From Bdellovibrio bacteriovorus (lineage in GTDB: Bacteria; Bdellovibrionota; Bdellovibrionia; Bdellovibrionales; Bdellovibrionaceae), in contig NZ_LUKD01000008.1 in the NCBI RefSeq assembly GCF_001592745.1, positions 124,001 to 188,000 on the forward strand: DNA of 64,000 nt, written 5' to 3'. Made by a program: the position numbers and the translations under genes. Below are positions 61,101 to 64,000 of this stretch, piece after piece (position 1 is the first letter of the stretch; every line of letters begins with the position of its first letter). A model generated the notes under the pieces. The model worked only from the letters and a program-made list of their open reading frames with translations. It did no database searches and had not been told where the DNA came from.

Positions 61101-61377
61101 CGGAAGCCGCCGTCATATCGGGGTCCTGGCACAAGACGTGGAAAAGGTTTTCCCCGAGACGGTCGTTACTGATGAAAAAAGTGGTTTAAAGTCTGTGGCG
61201 TACGATCATCTTGTCGCGCCTATCATCGAAGCGATTAAATCTTTATACGTTGAACAGGAAGTTCAAAGAAAAGAACTAACCTTGCTGCAAAAGCAAAATA
61301 TCGATTTGAAAACGGAGAACTCGGCCATCAAGTTGTATTTATGTCAGAAAGATCCCGAGGCTCCATTTTGTAATTAA
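58141..61377 (+). CDS. Chimeric fibre protein with C-terminal S74 chaperone (mosaic adhesive trimer type)
   Basis: 1078 residues. Signal peptide ~1-22. N-terminal domain ~25-190, then long Ser/Thr/Gly/Ala-rich fibre repeats (an Ala/Thr stretch ~200-235; GGTGQTTKTNSFNALSPLTTKGDL-like and GGTGVTSLNSGSL-type phage-tail motifs; GQLWYNAGDIKYFDG, KMWYDSSNNVIKFWDGG). Residues ~950-1078 are the S74 intramolecular chaperone: SDQRLKEKI with the Ser953/Lys958 autoproteolysis dyad, RRHIGVLAQDVEKVFPETV, and a terminal coiled coil. The layout matches Bdellovibrio mosaic adhesive trimer fibres used in prey recognition. Which ligand this fibre binds cannot be read from sequence. No phage genes surround it. 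Confidence 0.9.
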   Translation: MNRLSLSVLVMLLFVGSCVNAQNKGISFQGVFQDPNGDFPTASGLTVRLQILDPVADCVLREEVHSAVDVTNGYMNLVIGSSSASVPAASNPSPLPSFQKVMDNSAPLNGFNCSYVPQAHHERKIRIITNMPRLAGGFDAVTADFNMRAVAFAMNSEMLNGKKEEDFLQVNPAQGVTQTHLEQLLSRYSQLDAILNGNYSGNAATATTALTANSATTATSATTAATAATANALRGFNVATTTPTAGQVLTWDAGSSSWEPSTSTGLVSSVAGRTGDVTLSTSDVSGLDTFVDGRVTLQKGVASGLAPLNSSSKVSTSFLGTGTADASTYLRGDGTWSTISSSDATKLPLAGGTMTGDITMASGADLMVGGNSLQNVGYLTMNPSRSLHLSNNATDPAGLTLSDAGKMWYDSSNNVIKFWDGGAVRTLGVAGSGLSTSTSFAGDVSGTYNNLVLATVPISKGGTGQTTKTNSFNALSPLTTKGDLVIHNGTNSVRLPAGSNMTYLRANSAAAEGVEWTSSISASEISSLASTGIVQRNGAGNYSTVTVNAPLSYTGGILGVTTGTSSTTVAAGNDSRIVGALQKSGDTMTGTLNALDVNIANTRYLKLPESSDGTVAGQLWYNAGDIKYFDGTSAKTLKVAGTTPVDQGGTGVTSLNSGSLLLGNGINPVTALNPVAGNIVYATGTTTWLSGSPDTANLVTKSLNQTITGLKTFTSFMNTKDIRYFDLDSSHYVGLKAPNTVLNSFTLSLPATAGSSGQALTHDGAGGLTWSNLPASSGPAGGTGRIQYNNGGSFGGTNLYTDGFRISLNSSEMKDYFYLEVPHGIQYNSSGAGVIPQYENSFFRVNNTAPSDNRAALHTFGVTNTATTSQNAYFGAVSTPTGHSPAIVIGQQTGSSSYEERFRVDASGNVGIGTVNPAYKLVVNGDINLLGGASALRFAGTGVCTSTGCTSSSDQRLKEKIEPLSDSLSKLLQIQGVQYEYIDKEKFGSRRHIGVLAQDVEKVFPETVVTDEKSGLKSVAYDHLVAPIIEAIKSLYVEQEVQRKELTLLQKQNIDLKTENSAIKLYLCQKDPEAPFCN

Positions 61378-61378
61378 A

Positions 61379-61714
61379 TTATTTCTTACGTACACAAGTC
61401 ATGTCTATTTTAGAAAGCTCACGCGCATCGGGATCATTTAGATTCAAGATGCCGGTCATTGTTTTTTCGCGTAAATCATCAATGGTAATCTCTAGGTTGC
61501 TGGGCGCATGAAGTGCGTGAAGACCTTGATCTTGGGCCGTGACTTCGACGATGCCTTTGATCGCGACTTTGCCTTGCGCATCGAAGAAGGTGAGGACGAC
61601 GTCTTCATTCTTTTGTTCAAGATGAAGGCGATATTTTCCCGCCTGACATTGGATTTTCGCTGCCCAACTCAAAGAGGGCAAAAGAAGTAATGTAAATAAA
61701 AACCAGCTTTTCAT
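61379..61714 (-). CDS. Small secreted protein of unknown function
   Basis: 111 residues; GGAG before the ATG. Signal peptide 1-18 (LLPSLSWAAK). A beta-rich mature domain (IQCQAGKYRLHLEQKNEDVVLTF) with Cys near each end (QCQ, MTCVRKK) that may pair. Stops back-to-back with the fibre gene. Not recognised. Confidence 0.7.
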   Translation of the reverse strand: MKSWFLFTLLLLPSLSWAAKIQCQAGKYRLHLEQKNEDVVLTFFDAQGKVAIKGIVEVTAQDQGLHALHAPSNLEITIDDLREKTMTGILNLNDPDARELSKIDMTCVRKK

Positions 61715-61999
61715 ATTTATCTCCTAGTAAAATTTTGAACTGCGAAGATTGTACCGATGCCATTATCGTTTAAAATTCTTAGCATCTCGTTTATCATGTT
61801 TAAGGAATTTTCGTCTGACAATCTTGGTTCCTGATGCTCCCTGGTTTTAAAAAATGAAGCAACCTGGACACTCGGGACATTCATTGCATTTTCAAATTAC
61901 CGGTAATTTTTCAGCCGAATGCTCTTTAATTACTTTCTAGGGAGCAGCATCTCGATTTCTGTCTTTATACAAAAATAAACCTTTGGTAAGGCTCAAAGC

Positions 62000-62770
62000 A
62001 TGAACCAAAAGCAGCTTTATCCTGAAGTGGCCTCTTTTCTAAAAATGAAAATCGAAGAGCTTCGCAGTCAGCGCAAGCGACCGCTCAGTCTTCGTGCTTT
62101 GAGCGTAAAGTGCGGCATTCCATCGGGAAGATTCACGGATCTTTTGCATGGCCGTCGTCCTTTAAGTGAATTCTATGCAGAGAAGCTTTGCGTAGGATTA
62201 AAACTCAATCCTCCTGAACAACAAAAACTTAATTCCTTAGTGACGACGGCGTCCCGTAAAGAAACTCGTCGTACCTTGAACGAAAATGAATTAGCGGTCA
62301 TGTCGGGGTGGGAGAATTTCGCTATTTTAAGTCTGCTAAAAACGAAAGACATCTTTGTAAAACCAGAACAGATTGCCGAACGATTGGGAATCACGGTCGA
62401 GCGCACTCAGCAATGTCTGGAAGTTCTAAAAAGTTTGAATATGATTTCGGATCATGCGGGGTTCTTTGAAAGAACAGCGTCGCATCTGACGACGACGTTT
62501 GGTATTCCAAGTGAAGCTATTAAAAATGCCCATGAAGCGGTGTTGATGAAGTCTTCGCAAGTTCTTCGCGCGACCACGCCAGAACAGCGATATTACTCTT
62601 CCATCACTTTTCCTTTCGATATGAATAATTTGGGTGAGGCGAAAAAGATGATTGATGAATTTAGAAAAAAATTTTCGCGTCGAATGGAATTAGGAAAACG
62701 AAAAGAAGTCTTTAATTTAAGTATTCAATTCTTCCCTTACACGGAATTAAAAGGACCTTCTCATGAATAA
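62000..62770 (+). CDS. TIGR02147-family regulator-like protein
   Basis: 256 residues. An N-terminal helix-turn-helix of the Xre type (LSLRALSVKCGIPSGRFTDLLHGRRPLS, ~28-58), a middle winged-helix-like part (VKPEQIAERLGITVERTQQCLEVLKSLNMI) and the characteristic C-terminal segment (YYSSITFPFDMNNLGEAKKMIDEFRKKFS ... VFNLSIQFFPYTEL). Found in many copies in Bdellovibrio and Fibrobacter; often adjacent to secreted proteins. Overlaps the next gene by 8 bases. Confidence 0.9.
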   Translation: MNQKQLYPEVASFLKMKIEELRSQRKRPLSLRALSVKCGIPSGRFTDLLHGRRPLSEFYAEKLCVGLKLNPPEQQKLNSLVTTASRKETRRTLNENELAVMSGWENFAILSLLKTKDIFVKPEQIAERLGITVERTQQCLEVLKSLNMISDHAGFFERTASHLTTTFGIPSEAIKNAHEAVLMKSSQVLRATTPEQRYYSSITFPFDMNNLGEAKKMIDEFRKKFSRRMELGKRKEVFNLSIQFFPYTELKGPSHE

Positions 62771-63443
62771 GATTCTATTTTTATTTGTCTTATGCGCCTC
62801 TGTTTCTGCGATGGCTCTGGGCGGAGACGTCTTAGGCAATGGTGGTGATGCTGTCGTCTGCCCCGCTGAAGGTGGAATAAAAACTGTTGAAGCCCTGGAT
62901 CTGCATGAGAGTCGCGAGCTTCGCAAGTTCACTTATATTGATGCCGCCAATGCTGCTGAGGCTTTAAGAACGGTGTTTAAAAATCTTGAAGAAAAAGACC
63001 CCTCACGCGCTTGCCTGTTTGGAACTTGGATGGAAGAGTTCACGTCTCAGTCAAAATTTGTCTATGGCAAAATTCCTAGAATATTTGATGAAGGTCCCGT
63101 TTATGTGCGTCCTCGCTGTTTCGTCTATCAAGCCATTGTCAGGTACGATCAGGTTGATGCCGACGGAAAGAGATACTTTATCAACGGAGATCTTTTTACC
63201 AATATGGACGCTCTTAATCAGATTGCTATGGTCCTGCATGAATTGGTCTATCGAGAAGCCAAATTTGCGAAGGGGCCCCTTAAAAACACGACTCGAGTGC
63301 GTCGCTATACGGGATATATCTTTTCGACGCGCTTAAAAAGCGATTCTCCCGAGGCGTATCGGCAGTTTTTAGAGGACTCCAACCTTAGTTCTGATGAAGA
63401 CTATTGCGACGCAAATCACCGTATTTATCAAAAAACACACTAA
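62763..63443 (+). CDS. Secreted GGDxxGNGGD-type protein with HExxY motif
   Basis: 226 residues. Signal peptide 1-19 (SVSAMALGG). Directly after it the conserved GGDVLGNGGDAVVC segment. Later MVLHELVYREAK gives an HE-pair in a helix that resembles the zinc helix of metallopeptidases, though no third ligand is certain. Five cysteines in the mature part could form disulfides. Coupled to the TIGR02147 regulator by an 8-base overlap. Function unknown; likely exported effector or envelope protein. Confidence 0.78.
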   Translation: MNKILFLFVLCASVSAMALGGDVLGNGGDAVVCPAEGGIKTVEALDLHESRELRKFTYIDAANAAEALRTVFKNLEEKDPSRACLFGTWMEEFTSQSKFVYGKIPRIFDEGPVYVRPRCFVYQAIVRYDQVDADGKRYFINGDLFTNMDALNQIAMVLHELVYREAKFAKGPLKNTTRVRRYTGYIFSTRLKSDSPEAYRQFLEDSNLSSDEDYCDANHRIYQKTH

Positions 63444-63512
63444 ACAAGCTTTCGGTCAGCTTTGGAATTGACATGATTTCCAGCTGGGAATAGCAAAAGG
63501 GGTGGAGGTTTT

Positions 63513-63935
63513 ATGAAATCCCTGTTTTTGCTGTTGAGCTTGATGGCTACCAATGCCTTTGCTGCCGCGGATTCCGTGGGTGTGTTTCATCGTCCTGAAA
63601 AAGTGGTTGTTCTGGTGAACGAGCACGGCAGTCAGGGTCGTTTGCAGGGCTTTATGGATGCTCTTCAAGCTCAAGACCAACTTCTTTGGCTGTCACAAGA
63701 TGAAAGCATCAAGATTCAATGCGGTCGTAATGCAACCGATGCCAGCTGTACTTTCCGTTTCTTTCCTTCAGACAGTGTGAGTGTGGAATCGCGCTCCGTA
63801 AACGCTTTCACAGAAGGAAAAAGCCTGGCGAAAAATCCTTATGAAATGCACTTCGAAAGCTCCAACGGCGATAAATTTACTTTGAAAGTAGAAGAACAAG
63901 GGATTTCGTTCTGGGGAAGTAAGAAGCCGCTTTAA
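63513..63935 (+). CDS. Small secreted protein of unknown function
   Basis: 140 residues; GGAGG 4 bases before the ATG. Signal peptide 1-18 (LLSLMATNAFAA). Mature domain beta-rich with two cysteines (KIQCGRN, DASCTF) and a C-terminal FTLKVEEQGISFWG. 69 bases after the preceding gene, perhaps the same transcript. Not recognised. Confidence 0.72.
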   Translation: MKSLFLLLSLMATNAFAAADSVGVFHRPEKVVVLVNEHGSQGRLQGFMDALQAQDQLLWLSQDESIKIQCGRNATDASCTFRFFPSDSVSVESRSVNAFTEGKSLAKNPYEMHFESSNGDKFTLKVEEQGISFWGSKKPL

Positions 63936-64000
63936 GGTCCAGTCTATAAATCAAAGTCCTGTTTAAAAGGGGCTTTGAAAAACCAAAAAGGCCAAGAGAC

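Noticed and set aside
58141..61377. Prophage tail-fibre gene
   Set aside because: S74 and tail-fibre motifs are present but there are no phage structural, lysis or integrase genes nearby, and a Sec signal peptide points to a host envelope protein.
1..64000. tRNA, rRNA, CRISPR, insertion sequences, integrases
   Set aside because: I looked for typical T-loop sequences, rRNA-like stretches, transposase proteins and regular short repeats and found none; small RNAs cannot be excluded by eye.

Overview
The window looks like chromosomal DNA of a predatory deltaproteobacterium close to Bdellovibrio (Bdellovibrionota). Evidence: many small secreted proteins with Sec signals; a TIGR02147-family regulator next to a secreted GGDxxGNGGD-type protein; a chimeric fibre protein with a C-terminal S74 (endosialidase-type) chaperone, as in the Bdellovibrio mosaic adhesive trimer fibres; a secreted L,D-transpeptidase with an NTF2-like tail; paired M16 peptidases; and abundant core genes in short operons. 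I saw no rRNA, tRNA, CRISPR array, insertion sequence or prophage block. Gene density is high, and most starts have clear GGAG-type ribosome sites.

Layout. 0-7 kb: a truncated secreted protein, a small acidic protein, a lipid-kinase-like gene divergent from a metallophosphoesterase, then a run tmk-holB-tatD and a trypsin-like lipoprotein. 7-12.3 kb: thiol peroxidase, a candidate 53-residue gene, and three tandem secreted paralogues that share a beta-rich domain but carry different partner modules (two kinds of SH3/Tudor-like repeats, or a glycine zipper). 12.3-15.7 kb: glycolytic operon gapA-pgk-(MAPEG protein)-tpiA. 15.7-27 kb: a secreted cysteine-peptidase-like protein, asnS, zinc-ribbon protein + ilvA, a periplasmic solute-binding protein, msrA, a compact hydantoinase A/B pair, hisC-cmk. 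27-30.3 kb: HAD phosphatase and an MHYT-PAS hybrid histidine kinase.

30.3-39 kb is the most coherent accessory block: AniA-type copper nitrite reductase fused to cytochrome c, NirV-like SUMF1 protein, Sco, DUF2249, hemerythrin, an Fnr/Dnr-type regulator, NnrS, anaerobic ribonucleotide reductase (nrdG-nrdD), and a second Crp/Fnr regulator. Five FNR-like palindromes (TTGAT-N4-ATCAA type) lie before its transcription units; four have their centres 52-57 bases from the start codons they would serve. Together these suggest one regulon for low-oxygen / nitrite-NO conditions. No NO reductase is visible here.

39-50 kb: a secreted toroid-like protein, rpsA, sppA-HIT-rhomboid, several secreted helical proteins, an OmpW-type porin, an acetyl-CoA hydrolase/CoA-transferase and the L,D-transpeptidase. 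50-64 kb: a FliL-like gene and an MCP gene, each behind a similar sigma-28-like promoter; an active/inactive M16 pair; a LysR regulator; a lipoprotein overlapping the 1078-residue fibre gene; and a TIGR02147 regulator overlapping a secreted protein.
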